30,291 nt of DNA from a virus: the IMG/VR virus record IMGVR_UViG_3300017749_003025, positions 1 to 30,291 of that record; one strand, 5' to 3'. The notes under the pieces are model-generated. The model ran no database searches and was not told where the DNA came from. It was given only the letters and a program-made list of their open reading frames with translations. Shown piece after piece: positions 30,001 to 30,291 of the stretch. The position numbers were made by a program, and so were the translations under genes. Numbering within the stretch: the first letter of the stretch is position 1; each line of letters starts with the position of its first letter.

Positions 30001-30291
30001 AAGAATTATGGGTAGAAAAGTATCGTCCGAAAACAGTAGATGGTTACGTATTTCGTGATGAAGCACAACGCAGTCAAGTAAAAAACTGGATTAAAGAAAA
30101 AACTATTCCGCATTTGCTGTTTAGTGGTAACGCAGGTATTGGTAAGACAACACTTGCTAAATTATTGTTTAATGAATTAGATTTGAATGACTTAGACATT
30201 TTAGAAATAAACGCATCGCGAACAAACTCAGTAGATGATGTACGTGATAAAATTGTAAACTTTGTACAAATGATCCCATTTGGGGACTTTA
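29997..30291 (+). CDS. 44: Sliding-clamp loader large subunit (T4 gp44), N-terminal part (3' end outside window)
   Basis: 98 codons visible. gp44 is the AAA+ ATPase that, with gp62, loads the gp45 sliding clamp on primed DNA. Seen: LWVEKYRPKTVDGYVF at 4-19, the family's start; the Walker A motif GNAGIGKTT at 44-52; and EINASRTNSVDDVRDKI, which matches the conserved 'NAS...gid.vR..i' segment of clamp loaders. Walker B and the arginine finger lie beyond the window. The start overlaps the preceding stop by four bases (ATGA). Identification is very secure. Confidence 0.96.
   Translation, partial: MKELWVEKYRPKTVDGYVFRDEAQRSQVKNWIKEKTIPHLLFSGNAGIGKTTLAKLLFNELDLNDLDILEINASRTNSVDDVRDKIVNFVQMIPFGDF

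Noticed and set aside
1-30291. tRNA genes, CRISPR arrays, insertion sequences, integrase/attachment sites
   Set aside because: Looked for while reading both strands; no cloverleaf-like arms, regular direct repeats with spacers, transposase or integrase motifs were found.

Overview
The window looks like part of the genome of a T4-like marine myovirus. The evidence is the C-terminal part of an ATP-dependent DNA ligase at the left edge (T4 gp30 type), the start of the sliding-clamp loader large subunit at the right edge (T4 gp44), a DexA-like exonuclease, a phage-type GroES-like co-chaperonin, a set of large tail-fibre/baseplate-type proteins, and repeated T4-style late promoters (NNTAAATA) in front of many genes. 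The DNA is AT-rich and tightly packed: most genes abut or overlap by 1-60 bases, and no stretch of 300 bases lacks a gene. No photosynthesis genes are present. The QueD homologue is of a type I associate with alphaproteobacteria, so an AT-rich alphaproteobacterium such as SAR11 is a reasonable but unproven host.

Left part (1-9660): DNA ligase, a DUF4396-like membrane protein, a small protein, then a sigma70-type promoter and a 432-residue conserved unknown. A late-promoted fibre-like protein follows, then a late pair of membrane proteins, a Rossmann-like protein, a QueD-type pterin enzyme, a GT-A glycosyltransferase, a 49-residue ORF, the UV-damage endonuclease UvsE, and a run of small genes. 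Two of those small genes lie on the minus strand (a SAP-like basic protein and a zinc-ribbon protein). The block ends with an A-type iron-sulfur carrier (HesB/IscA).

Middle part (9679-26301): structural genes. A single 4085-residue protein takes up about 40% of the window. It is followed by a 240-residue protein, a 985-residue Ig-like protein and a 194-residue protein, each with its own late promoter and short leader. Three of the four share an N-terminal signature that may anchor them to the same virion site.

Right part (26301-30291): a small conserved protein, a short relative of DNA polymerase III alpha that stops just before the catalytic aspartates, a late conserved protein, a 2-oxoglutarate/Fe(II) dioxygenase, a co-chaperonin, a MazG/HisE-like nucleotide pyrophosphohydrolase, a strong sigma70 promoter with an unusual inverted repeat, several small proteins, the exonuclease and gp44. 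Lifestyle (replication, repair, nucleotide) genes therefore flank a structural core.

Points most worth a second look are: near-complete absence of GCWGC in the whole window, with Ala-Ala pairs rewritten to avoid it; three late promoters placed so that the predicted transcription start is the A of the ATG; an inverted repeat that would hide the ribosome-binding site in read-through RNA but not in RNA from the local promoter; and several accessory genes (DUF4396, HesB, QueD variant, DnaE fragment).
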